Shown: piece after piece, positions 18,672 through 28,710 of the stretch
How the letters are laid out: the number at the start of each line of letters is the position of its first letter
Position numbering within the stretch: the first letter of the stretch is position 1
Assembly: GCA_017465575.1 (NCBI GenBank)
Contig: JAFTVX010000029.1
Span: 1 to 64,000 of the forward strand
DNA: 64,000 bases
Source: Alistipes sp.
GTDB taxonomy: Bacteria > Bacteroidota > Bacteroidia > Bacteroidales > Rikenellaceae
Direction of reading: 5' to 3'
Translations under genes and position numbers: made by a program
The notes under the pieces: model-generated
Told to the model about the DNA's origin: nothing
Database searches by the model: none
The model's input: only the letters and a program-made list of their open reading frames with translations

Positions 18672-20201
18672 TTATTTTGCAAATATTGAGTACTCTTCGT
18701 TATATATCGGGCTTGTGATATGCAAGAAGTCGAGCACCGAGTGGAAAATATGGTACTGCTCGGCCTCTTCGATATGCTTAATTGCGCTTTGGTCGGATGT
18801 CCAGACGATAAAAGGTATCTCGTACTGCTCGGCAGGTGCTACCGACATCGGCATACCGTGCATATAGAGCCCATTTTCGCCCAACGACTCGCCGTGGTCC
18901 GAGATAAACATCATCGACGAACGGCAATCTATTGAACGCAACATCTCGATTACCGAGTGCAGGATATAGTCGGTGTAGAGTATGGTGTTGTCGTAGGCAT
19001 TCATCAACTCCGTTCGGTCTGCCTTCGACATCTCCACTGTGGTACATACGGGCGTAAAGCGCTCAAACTCCGATGGATACTTCTGGAAGTAGGTAGGTCC
19101 GTGGCTGGTGCTTGTGTGCAGTACAACGAGCATCTTCGCCTTCGCGGACTGCTCAATCTCGTCACGCAAACCCTCCAACAAAAGGGCATCGTAGCGGGCA
19201 TCGGCATCGGGATAACGCTCCTTGAGCCTTTTTAGCGGATAGTTCTTTGCGATATGCAACGGTGGCTCGCCCCAGTTTGTCGAGCGCCAAACAACATCTG
19301 CGCCATTACGCTCAAGGTAGTTGGGGAGTATCTCGAAAAGCTCCTTGCTCGCCTTGTACGAGAGGATTGCTCGCACACCCTCGGTGGTGTAGGTCGCTGC
19401 CGACTTTGCCTTAATCGCCACCACGCTGTCGCCTTTAAGCAGAGGGTTGGTCTCGCGCTCATAGCCATATAAAGAAAAATTTTCGCGGCGTGCCGACTCG
19501 CCAATGACCACCACGCATACCTCGCGGTTATCGGTCGAGATTGTGGCATCGGGGAGTGGTGTCTCCTTGCGGTTGAGTTGCTGAACGCGGTTGTAGTAGC
19601 GCACCGAGTTCACGGTGTACGACCACGGCATAATCATACTGCCTATTTGTGTGGCGTTGCGGTCTATCCACGGGAAGTTATGCATATTGGCAACCGCTAC
19701 GGCGATAATCACTAAGAGCGATAAACCTACGCTTTTTAGCATCCGACCCATACGACCATAATCGACCTTGCGACAAACGATATAGAGCGCAGGAACGATG
19801 CCGAGAAATAGGGTATAAAGCACCGCTGCCAACGAGAAATATCCCGACGCCTCCGAGAAGCGAGTGTTGAAGACATTGCCCATCATCATATCGGTGATAA
19901 GCACCTCGTAGCCCACGATAAAGTAGAGCGCAATGCCGTTGCAGATAAATGTCAGAGCAAGGATAACCTTGCCTACGATACGACCCGAGAAGAGCAGAAG
20001 GTAGTAGACCATAAAGTTCACGGCAAGCATCGCCAAGGCAAAACCTCCGATAATAAGCACACCATTTAGTCCGCCATCGGTATTCTCGGCCACCACCCTA
20101 AATAGTGGATAGTGGTAGGCAACGAGTGTAAAGAGGCTCAACACAGCTGCCATTAGGCGTGCGCTTACAGGCTTCCTAAAATATCGTTTTATCGCTTCCA
20201 T
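18672..20201 (-). CDS. phosphoethanolamine transferase (EptA/sulfatase-like)
   Basis: 509 residues: five hydrophobic segments in the first 170, then a periplasmic alkaline-phosphatase-fold domain. Metal and nucleophile motifs of EptA/EptC-type enzymes are present: VVIGESARRENFSLYGY (Glu235), a threonine-rich nucleophile stretch AATYTTEG (about 268-275) and ISDHGESLGENGLYMHG. The family moves phosphoethanolamine from phosphatidylethanolamine to lipid A or surface glycans, which in other bacteria lowers affinity for cationic peptides. The acceptor here is unknown. Its start lies 13 nt inside the end of the PHP gene. Confidence 0.9.
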   Translation of the reverse strand: MEAIKRYFRKPVSARLMAAVLSLFTLVAYHYPLFRVVAENTDGGLNGVLIIGGFALAMLAVNFMVYYLLLFSGRIVGKVILALTFICNGIALYFIVGYEVLITDMMMGNVFNTRFSEASGYFSLAAVLYTLFLGIVPALYIVCRKVDYGRMGRMLKSVGLSLLVIIAVAVANMHNFPWIDRNATQIGSMIMPWSYTVNSVRYYNRVQQLNRKETPLPDATISTDNREVCVVVIGESARRENFSLYGYERETNPLLKGDSVVAIKAKSAATYTTEGVRAILSYKASKELFEILPNYLERNGADVVWRSTNWGEPPLHIAKNYPLKRLKERYPDADARYDALLLEGLRDEIEQSAKAKMLVVLHTSTSHGPTYFQKYPSEFERFTPVCTTVEMSKADRTELMNAYDNTILYTDYILHSVIEMLRSIDCRSSMMFISDHGESLGENGLYMHGMPMSVAPAEQYEIPFIVWTSDQSAIKHIEEAEQYHIFHSVLDFLHITSPIYNEEYSIFAK

Positions 20202-21364
20202 AGTAGAATTGTTAGGTGGATAATTGAGTATGCCACAACGGCAAGCAGTAGGTTAAAGAGTATCGTGAGCACGATATTTGCTTGGTGGCTCGGCTCACGG
20301 AATGGGCTATCTTCTACCGATGCATCGTAGCGCGCAAAGGGGTTGCTATAAATCACCTCGCCATCGGCGAAGTATGCCGTAAAACGAGCATAGCTATCCT
20401 CCGCACGAAGGTCGTATCGGGCAGTGTCGGCATCGATTGCTACAATCTGCCTACGACCGCCATCGCTTGTAAGGACTATGCTGTCGGCAGTCTCCGTGAG
20501 GCGGATAAATAGGGTAGTGCCCTCCACACCGATATTCTCTATCGAGGGCAAATACATATTGCGCTCAACCTTTGTTGCCCAGTCGCCATCGCCGTAGTCG
20601 GGTAGGCGCATCGAGTAGTAACAACCACCATTCAACGCCTCGATAATATCTTTGTAATCAGATGATTTAGTCTGTATAAAGTTGCATCGGCGGGCTATCT
20701 TGCGCGTATCGTCGGGGTCGTGCAGGTCGTCGTTGGCAACGCCAAACGAGTAGTGACCGCTACTCAGCGCCTCATCCCAATAGTCGTTCTCTGTCGAGCG
20801 ACCGCTATCCAACTCCATTAGGCGGTAGCCCTCCAAATATTGCATCTGTCGAAGCGTTGTAAATGGCGTTCTTAACGGGTGGTTGAACTGCACAATATCA
20901 CCCGTGGCACTAAGTAGGTCTATCTGCATCTGTCGTTGCGATAGTAATATGGGGAGCAGATGGTCAAACCGAATGACCCTCTTGGCGCCGAATACCAACT
21001 TGTGGAACTTTAGAAGGTTGTAGCCGTGTTCATAGAGTGGCGCATCTGCCTCGCTAATCTCGTTGTGGTTGGAGATGGTAACAATGTCGGTGCCAAACCT
21101 TTCGAGGCGCTCACGAACTACCTCGGGCGGATATTCGCACTCGTTAAAGATGCCCTCGACACGGCTGTGGTTGTGAAACGAAGCTCTCTGCCAGCGCTTT
21201 GTGGTGTCGAGGTTGCGGTATGGATTGAAGATATCCTCACCCGCAAAGGGTCTAATCGGCGCAAAATCATATATCGCCGTAACGCTTGTGCCGACAATGG
21301 CCAACAAAACCACCGCCACAACCGTAGCGGTGCACTTGCCTAATATCTTCACAATTCGCCTCAT
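20189..21364 (-). CDS. membrane-anchored PHP-domain-like protein
   Basis: 391 residues. An N-terminal hydrophobic segment (10-32) and a C-terminal one (about 362-388) bracket a domain with PHP-type metal motifs: FHNHSR (His64, His66), SNHNE (99-103), FNHP (Asn161, His162) and NDDLHD (211-216). PHP domains are metal phosphoesterases; I infer, but cannot prove, an extracytoplasmic phosphohydrolase. First gene of a five-gene unit with the phosphoethanolamine transferase and two GDPD-like proteins. Its ATG lies only 8 nt after the -7 box. Confidence 0.75.
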   Translation of the reverse strand: MRRIVKILGKCTATVVAVVLLAIVGTSVTAIYDFAPIRPFAGEDIFNPYRNLDTTKRWQRASFHNHSRVEGIFNECEYPPEVVRERLERFGTDIVTISNHNEISEADAPLYEHGYNLLKFHKLVFGAKRVIRFDHLLPILLSQRQMQIDLLSATGDIVQFNHPLRTPFTTLRQMQYLEGYRLMELDSGRSTENDYWDEALSSGHYSFGVANDDLHDPDDTRKIARRCNFIQTKSSDYKDIIEALNGGCYYSMRLPDYGDGDWATKVERNMYLPSIENIGVEGTTLFIRLTETADSIVLTSDGGRRQIVAIDADTARYDLRAEDSYARFTAYFADGEVIYSNPFARYDASVEDSPFREPSHQANIVLTILFNLLLAVVAYSIIHLTILLWKR

Positions 21365-21372
21365 ACCTCTCG

Positions 21373-21401
21373 CAAAGGTATAAAAAAATCATGTAATACA
21401 A
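21373..21401 (-). promoter_or_regulatory. promoter of the PHP-PEtN transferase-GDPD unit
   Basis: Minus strand TTG (21399-21401), 18 nt, TACCTTTG (21373-21380). Only 8 nt separate the box from the ATG, so the transcript has almost no leader. Confidence 0.7.
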
Positions 21402-21445
21402 AAATCAAAGATTTTTACCCCAATTTAGAGGACCTATATAACGGC

Positions 21446-21482
21446 ACAAGACCGACCAAAATATAGCTTTAGTCGGTCTTGT
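21446..21482. terminator. hairpin after the dCMP deaminase gene
   Basis: ACAAGACCGAC (21446-21456) pairs perfectly with GTCGGTCTTGT (21472-21482). It lies 22 nt past the dCMP deaminase stop. The T-rich side is on the plus strand, so termination efficiency on the minus strand is uncertain. Confidence 0.55.
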
Positions 21483-21504
21483 TTCTATGTTTTAGTCCAG
21501 TTGT

Positions 21505-21951
21505 CTATAAGCACTCAGGGCACTTGACATCCAACTGCACACACTCGATGCCTACCTTACGCAGAAGCTGAATGCCGTCGTCGTTGCGGTAGGGGTCGGC
21601 ATATACCACACGCTTAATACCCGCCTGAATGATAAGCTTAGCGCACTCGATGCAGGGCGATGCTGTTACATAGAGTGTCGAGCCATCGCAATTGTTGGCG
21701 CTCTTTGCTACCTTCGTAATGGCGTTAGCCTCGGCGTGGAGAACATAGGGCTTCGTAGTGCCCATATCATCCTCGCAGATATTCTCAAAGCCTGCGGGCG
21801 TGCCGTTGTAGCCGTCAGAGATAATCATCTTATCCTTGACAAGCAACGCACCCACCTTGCGGCGCACGCAGTATGAGTTTTCGGCCCATACGCGTGCCAT
21901 CTGCAAGTAGCGGATATCGAATTGTCGCTGTTTCTGCTCCTTATATCCCAT
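21505..21951 (-). CDS. deoxycytidylate deaminase family protein
   Basis: 148 residues, ComEB/dCMP deaminase type. Zinc site: His72 and the catalytic Glu74 (LHAEANA), Cys100 and Cys103 (SPCIECAK). Converts dCMP to dUMP for dTMP synthesis. Substrate specificity is taken from family length and the N-terminal QRQFDIRYLQMARVWAE block. It follows secA by 17 nt and is probably cotranscribed. Confidence 0.92.
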   Translation of the reverse strand: MGYKEQKQRQFDIRYLQMARVWAENSYCVRRKVGALLVKDKMIISDGYNGTPAGFENICEDDMGTTKPYVLHAEANAITKVAKSANNCDGSTLYVTASPCIECAKLIIQAGIKRVVYADPYRNDDGIQLLRKVGIECVQLDVKCPECL

Positions 21952-21968
21952 AATCTAAAGTTTTAGGA

Positions 21969-24900
21969 TTAACCGAGCTTGCCGTGGCAGTGCTTATACT
22001 TCTTGCCTGAACCACAAGGACATGGGTCGTTACGACCTACCGACTTATCGACCTTGATAGGTGCGGTGGTGCTACGCTCGCCCTGACCAGCGGCTGCTGC
22101 AGCTGCCATACGCGATGCCTGAAGCTTGTTTACATCAATCTTATTGCGCTGCTCGCGAGCATTCTGCACCGCATCGGGGTTATTCTCGCGCATAGGGATA
22201 TACGCCTTGTTGAGCACAGCCAAGACATCGCGGTTGATATCCTCCAACATCTTCGAGAAGAGCTGGAACGACTCCAACTTGTAAATCAACAAGGGATCCT
22301 TCTGCTCGTATGTTGCATTCTGTACGCTCTGGCGCAAGTCGTCCATCTCGCGGAGGTGCTCACGCCAAGCATCGTCGATAGTGGTGAAGAGGGCAATCTT
22401 TGCGAATACGCGGTAAATCTCTGCGCAGTCGGTATCCTTACACTTCTGCAACTCAACGGGGATAGCGAAACGCAAACGACCATCGGTAAGAGGGAAGGCA
22501 ATGCGCATATCCATCTGGTCCTTGCGGTCCTTATAAATCTTCTCCATTGTGGGGCGCACGGTCTCGGCAACGGCGATAGCCTTGCGCTCGAAGTGGGCGT
22601 TAAGGTCCTTAACGATAGACTCGATAATCTCGCGGGGCTTGAGGCGGTCGAGTTCCTCTGCCGAAAGCGAAGTCTCGATGGCTACCTCACGCATAAGCTC
22701 ATACTTAAAGTCCTCATATGAGCAACCCTCGTGCTGCTCGACAAACTTTGTAGCGTAGTCGTAGCGGAGGTTGTTCATATCGATATCGATGCGCTCGCCA
22801 TATAGTGCGTGACGGCGGCGGGTATAGATAACCTCACGCTGTGAGTTCATCACATCATCATACTCCAAGAGGCGCTTACGCACACCAAAGTGGTTCTCCT
22901 CGACCTTGCGCTGTGCACGCTCGATGGCGTTGGTCATCATACCTGCCTGAATAACTTCGCCCTCTTGGATACCCATCTTGTCCATAAGCTTGGCGATACG
23001 CTCCGAGCCGAAAAGTCGCATAAGCTTATCCTCCAACGATACGAAGAACTGCGAAGAGCCGGGGTCTCCCTGACGACCAGCACGACCACGCAACTGACGG
23101 TCTACACGACGGCTCTCGTGACGCTCAGTACCGATAATAGCCAAACCGCCGAGCTCCTTGACCTCCTGCGAGAGCTTGATATCGGTACCACGACCCGCCA
23201 TATTGGTAGCAATCGTAACCTGACCCTTGCGACCTGCCTCGGCAACAATCTGTGCCTCGAGCTGGTGCTGCTTTGCGTTCAAGACATTGTGCTTGATACC
23301 ACGAAGCTTGAGCATACGGCTCAACAACTCCGAAATCTCGACTGAGGTAGTACCCACCAAGACGGGGCGACCCTCATCAACAAGGCGCACAATCTCGGCA
23401 ATTACGGCGTTATACTTCTCGCGCTCAGTCTTATATACGAGGTCCTCACGGTCATCGCGAATAACCTCCTTGTTGGTGGGGATAACCACCACATCGAGCT
23501 TGTAGATGCTCCAGAACTCCGATGCCTCGGTCTCTGCCGTACCAGTCATACCAGCAAGCTTGTGGTACATACGGAAATAGTTCTGAAGGGTAATGGTAGC
23601 GAAGGTCTGCGTAGCATCCTCGACCTTGACATTCTCCTTTGCCTCGATTGCTTGGTGCAAACCATCAGAGTAGCGACGACCCTCCATAATACGGCCAGTC
23701 TGCTCGTCGACAATCTTCACCTTGCCCTCGATAAGCACATACTCAACCTCCTTCTCGAACATAAAGTATGCTTTAAGAAGCTGGTTCATAGTATGTACAC
23801 GGTCGGCCTTGATAGCATAGTCTGTCAAAAGGGCATCCTTCTGCTGTGCGCGCTCCTCTGCCGAAAGCTCGGCTGCCTCAATCTCAGCAATGCGAGCGCC
23901 GATATCGGGAAGCACAAAGAAGCCATCCTCGCCAAAGCGCTTAGATGCTACCTCGTGACCCTTATCGGTAAGAATCAACGAGTTCATCTTCTCGTCGTGT
24001 ACCACGAAGTTGTCATCCGTAATCTCGTGCATACGCTTCTCGTTGTCCTGCATATAGAAGTTCTCGGTCTTCTGCAACAGCACCTTAACGCCAGGCTCCG
24101 AGAGGAACTTAATCAACGCCTTGTACTTTGGCATCGCCTTATGGGCGCGCAACAAGAGCTTACCAGCCTCCTCGTGGTTACCATCATTGAAGAGTCGCTT
24201 CGCCTCGGCAACATCCGACGACGACATCTTGCTCTGGAGGTCGTAGATATACTTTGCTGCGGGCTGGAACTCGGCAAAGAGCTGGTCGCCACCCTTGGGT
24301 ACAGGACCCGAAATGATAAGCGGGGTACGGGCATCATCGATAAGCACCGAGTCGACCTCATCGACAATCGCAAAGTGATGCTTGCGCTGAACGAGGTCTT
24401 TGGGTGCCGATGCCATATTGTCACGCAGATAGTCGAAACCAAACTCGTTGTTTGTACCGAAGGTGATATCTGCCATATAAGCCTTACGGCGCTCCTCCGA
24501 GTTGGGGCGGGTGTTGTCGATACAAGCTACCGACAAGCCGTGGAACTGATACATAGGACCCATCCACTCGGCATCACGACGAGCAAGGTAGTCGTTCACG
24601 GTTACCACATGCACACCCTTATGTGCCAAGGCATTGAGGAATACGGGGAGCGTTGCCACCAAGGTCTTACCCTCACCTGTTGCCATCTCGGCGATACGAC
24701 CCTTATGCAGAACGACACCGCCGAAGAGCTGAACATCGTAGTGAACCATATCCCACTTGATGTCGTTGCCACCGGCAGTCCAACGGTTGCTGTAAATCGC
24801 CTTGTCGTCCTCGATGCGCACCAAGTCCTGACGCTCGGCAGCGAGGTTGCGGTCGAAGTCGTTAGCCGTAACCACCACCTCGTCGTTTTCGGCGAAACGG

Positions 24901-25265
24901 CGAGCTGTATCCTTCATAATGGCAAATGCCTCGGGGAGAATCTCCTCGAGCTTCTGCTCAATCTTATCGTCGATAAGCTTTGTGCGGTCGTCGATATCCT
25001 TCGAGATGCGCTCCTTATCCTTGAGCGATGTTTCGGCCAACTCCAACTTCTGCTTCTGCTCGGCAATATGCTTCTCGTCATCGGCGATAAAGTCGGCAAT
25101 CGACTGACTCAATGCCTGCGAACGAGCACGAAGCTCGTCGTTTGAGAGTGCTGAAATCGAGGGGTACAAGGCCTTAATCTTCTCCACATAGGGCATAATC
25201 TCCTTGCGGTCCTTGTCGCTCTTCGAACCAAAGAAGAGCTTAATAACTTTCGTTAAAATATCCAT
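21969..25265 (-). CDS. secA: preprotein translocase ATPase SecA
   Basis: Motor of Sec-dependent export. 1098 residues, the long Bacteroidota form (E. coli 901). Walker [19 protein letters not shown] box [16 protein letters not shown] and the second-domain motif [15 protein letters not shown] are clear. The C-terminus carries the zinc-binding SecB/ribosome tail [12 protein letters not shown] (three Cys plus Cys/His). An alanine-rich linker precedes it. It has its own promoter and lies downstream of the DUF2851 gene. Confidence 0.98.
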   Translation of the reverse strand: MDILTKVIKLFFGSKSDKDRKEIMPYVEKIKALYPSISALSNDELRARSQALSQSIADFIADDEKHIAEQKQKLELAETSLKDKERISKDIDDRTKLIDDKIEQKLEEILPEAFAIMKDTARRFAENDEVVVTANDFDRNLAAERQDLVRIEDDKAIYSNRWTAGGNDIKWDMVHYDVQLFGGVVLHKGRIAEMATGEGKTLVATLPVFLNALAHKGVHVVTVNDYLARRDAEWMGPMYQFHGLSVACIDNTRPNSEERRKAYMADITFGTNNEFGFDYLRDNMASAPKDLVQRKHHFAIVDEVDSVLIDDARTPLIISGPVPKGGDQLFAEFQPAAKYIYDLQSKMSSSDVAEAKRLFNDGNHEEAGKLLLRAHKAMPKYKALIKFLSEPGVKVLLQKTENFYMQDNEKRMHEITDDNFVVHDEKMNSLILTDKGHEVASKRFGEDGFFVLPDIGARIAEIEAAELSAEERAQQKDALLTDYAIKADRVHTMNQLLKAYFMFEKEVEYVLIEGKVKIVDEQTGRIMEGRRYSDGLHQAIEAKENVKVEDATQTFATITLQNYFRMYHKLAGMTGTAETEASEFWSIYKLDVVVIPTNKEVIRDDREDLVYKTEREKYNAVIAEIVRLVDEGRPVLVGTTSVEISELLSRMLKLRGIKHNVLNAKQHQLEAQIVAEAGRKGQVTIATNMAGRGTDIKLSQEVKELGGLAIIGTERHESRRVDRQLRGRAGRQGDPGSSQFFVSLEDKLMRLFGSERIAKLMDKMGIQEGEVIQAGMMTNAIERAQRKVEENHFGVRKRLLEYDDVMNSQREVIYTRRRHALYGERIDIDMNNLRYDYATKFVEQHEGCSYEDFKYELMREVAIETSLSAEELDRLKPREIIESIVKDLNAHFERKAIAVAETVRPTMEKIYKDRKDQMDMRIAFPLTDGRLRFAIPVELQKCKDTDCAEIYRVFAKIALFTTIDDAWREHLREMDDLRQSVQNATYEQKDPLLIYKLESFQLFSKMLEDINRDVLAVLNKAYIPMRENNPDAVQNAREQRNKIDVNKLQASRMAAAAAAGQGERSTTAPIKVDKSVGRNDPCPCGSGKKYKHCHGKLG

Positions 25266-25350
25266 CGTCAGTTAATTATTTATTTTCCTTATTTTGTGTG
25301 CGTCTCGTGTATTATGCGCTGTGCGCACTATGCGCGCGTGCAATATTCGG

Positions 25351-25381
25351 CAAATATACGAAAACAATTTATATTCCCCAA
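25351..25381 (-). promoter_or_regulatory. secA promoter
   Basis: Minus strand TTG (25379-25381), 20 nt, TATATTTG (25351-25358). Leader about 80 nt, containing GTGCGCACTA-type CG-rich palindromic sequence (about 25318-25340). Confidence 0.75.
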
Positions 25382-25397
25382 ATGTGTGTTTATATTT

Positions 25398-26306
25398 TTA
25401 GACTCCGTGGCGTTCAAGAATCGGTGTGAGGGGACACTCCTCGCAACGACCCTTTGTGCAATACTCGGTCGATAGTTGCAACATCGCCTGACTCTCGTAG
25501 GCATTACGCGCTATGGCCGCCACGCTATTCCACGCCTTGATATAGCGGTTATCCTCGGCAGGGATATCCTCCAAAAGTGCTGTGGCATTGTCGATTAACC
25601 TGTTCGACTGCGTGTAACTGCCGTATGCAAAGGCTATCTGTGCCACGAAGTTGATGCCCATCAGATCGCTCTTGAATTGACCCATTCGTCGTGTGATATC
25701 CAAGTTCGAGGCGTTGGGCATAAAGCGCTCGACCCAATACTCCGACGAACGACCCGTGAACAATCGGTAGACATCGCGCCTACGACGGCAAGCCGTTACG
25801 CTGCTCATCGTAATCGTGCCATTGTGTAGACATGCAGCGAGCTGTGTGATTCGAAGCGTAGGGTGGTTGTGAGGATAGATGTTCTTCAATCGCCAATCCT
25901 TGATGCTCAGCGGCGTAATGTTGTACTTTATGCGTAGATGCTCAAAGTCGCTCTTTAAGTGACGGATATAGTCATCTTCGCCATAGAGGTCGAGCAATCC
26001 CGCAGTACCGAGCAACAACGCTTCGAGGCTTACAATAGAGTTGTTCTCGCGCTGTACCATCGTGTGCGTTACACGGCGTGCCAACTCCTGAAACACTAAC
26101 TTGTTGCTTGTGCCACCAACCACACGAAAGAGCATTTCGTGGAAGGTCTGTCCCCAATTGTCGTTTGCCGAGTGATATATCTCGACAATGTCGCGGTACT
26201 TGCGCTCAAAGCGCTCGTAGGCAAGACGATTGATCAATTCGAAACGATAAATCGGCTCGAGCTGGGCAATACCCTCGATGCATCGCAGTTGGGTGGCGTG
26301 CTCCAT
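25398..26306 (-). CDS. DUF2851 family protein, short N-terminus
   Basis: 302 residues. The middle and C-terminal parts resemble Bacteroidota DUF2851 proteins (NDNWGQTFHEMLFRVVG; SLEALLLGTAGLLD; HPTLRITQLAACLHNG) and end in a Cys cluster YCTKGRCEECPL. From memory family members run to about 420 residues, so about 110 N-terminal residues, including the part with the HxxGxNxxGPDF-type block, appear absent. No such block can be read upstream because sufT ends 4 nt before the ATG. Function unknown. It may be a shorter subfamily or a decayed gene. Confidence 0.75.
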   Translation of the reverse strand: MEHATQLRCIEGIAQLEPIYRFELINRLAYERFERKYRDIVEIYHSANDNWGQTFHEMLFRVVGGTSNKLVFQELARRVTHTMVQRENNSIVSLEALLLGTAGLLDLYGEDDYIRHLKSDFEHLRIKYNITPLSIKDWRLKNIYPHNHPTLRITQLAACLHNGTITMSSVTACRRRRDVYRLFTGRSSEYWVERFMPNASNLDITRRMGQFKSDLMGINFVAQIAFAYGSYTQSNRLIDNATALLEDIPAEDNRYIKAWNSVAAIARNAYESQAMLQLSTEYCTKGRCEECPLTPILERHGV

Positions 26307-26310
26307 ATCC

Positions 26311-26631
26311 CTACAATAGGTTGAGTTCGAGGAGTGCCTCCTCCGACATCATATCCTTAGACCACTGGGGCTCGAAGGTGAGGGTGATGTTTACCTTCTC
26401 GACGCCCGCAACCTTGTTTACCTCGCGGTTGATATCTGCCAAGAGCATATCTGCCATAGGGCAGTTGGGGGCAGTCAATGTCATAATGATATCGGCTGTG
26501 CCCGAGGGGTCGAAGTTAATCTCATAGATAAGACCGAGATCGTAGATGTTTACAGGAATCTCGGGGTCGTATATGTTCTTGAGTGTGAGAACGATATTTT
26601 TCTCAACTGCAAGTATCTCTTCAGGTGTCAT
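26311..26631 (-). CDS. MIP18/SufT-like iron-sulfur assembly protein
   Basis: 106 residues, one MIP18 (DUF59) domain: YDPEIPVNIYDLGLIYEI, then TLTAPNCPMADMLLADI with the conserved Cys in APNCP, then VEKVNITLTFEPQWSKDMMS. Family members (SufT, PaaD, human CIAO2B) help deliver iron-sulfur clusters to target proteins. It sits 5 nt downstream of sufE, so a Suf-linked role is supported by context. Confidence 0.93.
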   Translation of the reverse strand: MTPEEILAVEKNIVLTLKNIYDPEIPVNIYDLGLIYEINFDPSGTADIIMTLTAPNCPMADMLLADINREVNKVAGVEKVNITLTFEPQWSKDMMSEEALLELNLL

Positions 26632-26636
26632 ATGCG

Positions 26637-27059
26637 TTAATTATTCGTTTTCGATAAAACAAGGGCAGATAGTTTCATCTGCTTGACCATTGCACGAAGT
26701 CCGTTGCTGCGTGTGGGAGAGAGGTTTTCGCCAAGACCAATCTCGTCGATAAAGTATAGCTCCATAGTCGCAACCTCCTCTGCCGAGCGACCATTCATCA
26801 CCCTTACCAAGAGGGCGACGATGCCCTTGGTGATGATAGCATCGCTATCTGCCGAGTAGTACATCTTGCCATCACGCATCTCTGACGCAACCCACACACG
26901 CGACTGACAGCCCTCGATAAGGTTCTTCTCGTTACGCAACGCAGGCTCCATAGCTGGGAGCGTATCGCTAAGGCTGATAAGGTAGTCGTACTTATCGAGC
27001 CAATCATCAAACATCGAGAACTCCTCGATGATAGCATCTTGTATTTTGTCCTGTGCCAT
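26637..27059 (-). CDS. sufE: SufE family sulfur acceptor
   Basis: 140 residues, SufE/CsdE length. The sulfur-accepting Cys51 lies in NLIEGCQSRVWV, and the family ending LSPTRSNGLRAMVKQMK is present. SufE takes persulfide sulfur from the cysteine desulfurase SufS and passes it to SufBCD. The rest of the suf cluster is not in this window. Operon with the MIP18 gene; the upstream gene is the PafA-like protein, 16 nt away. Confidence 0.94.
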   Translation of the reverse strand: MAQDKIQDAIIEEFSMFDDWLDKYDYLISLSDTLPAMEPALRNEKNLIEGCQSRVWVASEMRDGKMYYSADSDAIITKGIVALLVRVMNGRSAEEVATMELYFIDEIGLGENLSPTRSNGLRAMVKQMKLSALVLSKTNN

Positions 27060-27075
27060 AATATCTTATGTTCTG

Positions 27076-28683
27076 TTACTTAAACTCGTTTAGAGGCATA
27101 TCCTCCGATGCCCAAGGGGTGTCGATACCCAAAATTTGTGTCATCGTGGGTGCCAACTCGGTCATTCTCACTCGGCGGTCGATGCGCTTTGCCTCGGCAT
27201 CGCCTCCGTAGATGATTAGAGGTACACGGCTGTCGTAGTTGTAGCCACCATCCGACGACGAACGATAGTCATCCTCCTCGATAATCCAGCCAGGCATTAG
27301 GTCGATAATGATATCGCCCGAGCGTGTGGCGTGAAACGACTGCTGCATCAATCGGCTACGACCCTCCGAGAAGGATGTGTTGCGCAATGCCGTGGCCGTA
27401 AGGGCGGTGCGTACACCACGCAATTGAAGCATAAATACTGCCACCTCGTCGCAAATATCCTCCAAATCAAGACGCTTGCGAAGTATCAGTTCGTGGTTGA
27501 GATAGAGAGCGTTATTTGCAAAGCCGAGGATATAATCGTCTGAGCCATAGCGCGCACCAAGGAAAGCGTTTACGATAACCTCCATCTGGCGGTTGTTGAA
27601 TCGCTCACGCTCCGTACCACCTACGGGGTTGAATGAGGGTGATGTGCCGTGTGCCGACGAGAGGGTAACGACCAACTCCTCCTCGCTGCCAAACTGTGCA
27701 TAGAGGTAGATGAGGAAGTTTTCCAAATCTTTGTCAAGGCGGTAGAGCATATCTTCGTACTCCATCGACTCTGGACCGTATGTCTCAGCGATATAGCGTG
27801 TGGTGTCGAAGGCGATATTGAGGATGTCGGTCGATGAATCTTTGCCCAAATGCTCCAACGCTATAAGACTCTCGGCAAACTCAATAAGCATCGTATTTCC
27901 TGCGGGTGTATAGCACATACGACCATAGTCGTTCGATGTCAACCTAAGGTTGATATCGCTCAAAAGCTTAGTGTTCTTGTCGGTGATATCCTCTATAACC
28001 GCTACCTCGCTATTCTTGTATCGTGCTGCCTCATAGAGGGGTGTCCAACGAGTGAGGGTGTAGAAGGTGTTGGTGTCGTGGCGGTTGTAGTCGGCAACCC
28101 ACGAGGGTATGCGATTTAGATACTTCGACGATGTTGTCCAGTGTGTCTGGTTCTTCTCTGCCCAAAACGCTACGCCCGCCTTGCCATTTAGCACGATTGC
28201 CGAGCGAGCATCTACGGCTATCGAATACTGCTTCGACTGGCTGTCTGCCGAGAGGAGCATATCGCCAACGGTGGGAGCTGTAAGGCGGTGGGGTGAGTAA
28301 TTGCCCGAACCTGTACTAAACTCTACGGGATAGGCCTGTCGGTCGATGATAAGTTCGACCATCGAACTGTCGACATAGTTCCACCACTTGTCGCCCACGA
28401 CGCCGTGAACAGATGGTTGTGCGCCAGTAGCAATAGTCGCCATACCGGCTGCTGTCGAGGTGCGCATATAGTCGTAGTATGCCTCGGTGTAATAGGTGCC
28501 ACCCTCCATTAGGCGCTTAAAACCACCCTCGGTAAAGTTATCCTTGAAACGCTCCAAGTCGCTCGAGCGAAGTGAGCTTACGACGAAGTTTACCACAAGC
28601 TTGGGCTTTGTGGCAGAGGTGCGCTCCGTGGCAAAGGTTATTATGAGTAGGGCGAGGAGTAGCCCGTTGAGTATCTTTTTCAT
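27076..28683 (-). CDS. PafA-like alkaline phosphatase homologue, probably inactive
   Basis: 535 residues with a signal peptide (1-24). The fold lines match PafA-type phosphatases: KPKLVVNFVV, EGGFKRLMEGG, ATIATGAQPSVHGVVGDKWW, YGPES...LDKDLENFL, and YDSRVPLIIYGG. Compared from memory with PafA, the ligands Asp38, Asp305, His309, Asp352 and His486 are Ser36, Arg295, Glu299, Ala343 and a Ser; the nucleophile Thr (Thr77) and one His (His344) remain, and Lys162 is Asp. The protein should not bind two zinc ions and is likely a pseudoenzyme, though the frame is intact and long. Role unknown; it leads the sufE-MIP18-DUF2851 run. Confidence 0.85.
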   Translation of the reverse strand: MKKILNGLLLALLIITFATERTSATKPKLVVNFVVSSLRSSDLERFKDNFTEGGFKRLMEGGTYYTEAYYDYMRTSTAAGMATIATGAQPSVHGVVGDKWWNYVDSSMVELIIDRQAYPVEFSTGSGNYSPHRLTAPTVGDMLLSADSQSKQYSIAVDARSAIVLNGKAGVAFWAEKNQTHWTTSSKYLNRIPSWVADYNRHDTNTFYTLTRWTPLYEAARYKNSEVAVIEDITDKNTKLLSDINLRLTSNDYGRMCYTPAGNTMLIEFAESLIALEHLGKDSSTDILNIAFDTTRYIAETYGPESMEYEDMLYRLDKDLENFLIYLYAQFGSEEELVVTLSSAHGTSPSFNPVGGTERERFNNRQMEVIVNAFLGARYGSDDYILGFANNALYLNHELILRKRLDLEDICDEVAVFMLQLRGVRTALTATALRNTSFSEGRSRLMQQSFHATRSGDIIIDLMPGWIIEEDDYRSSSDGGYNYDSRVPLIIYGGDAEAKRIDRRVRMTELAPTMTQILGIDTPWASEDMPLNEFK

Positions 28684-28710
28684 AGCTTTTAAGCGAAATA
28701 TTCGGCAAAT

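Noticed and set aside
23562..25145. 527-codon open frame antisense to secA
   Set aside because: Exact shadow of secA, which has all its motifs. The antisense product has no recognisable domain and leucine/valine-rich composition typical of the reverse frame of such codon usage.
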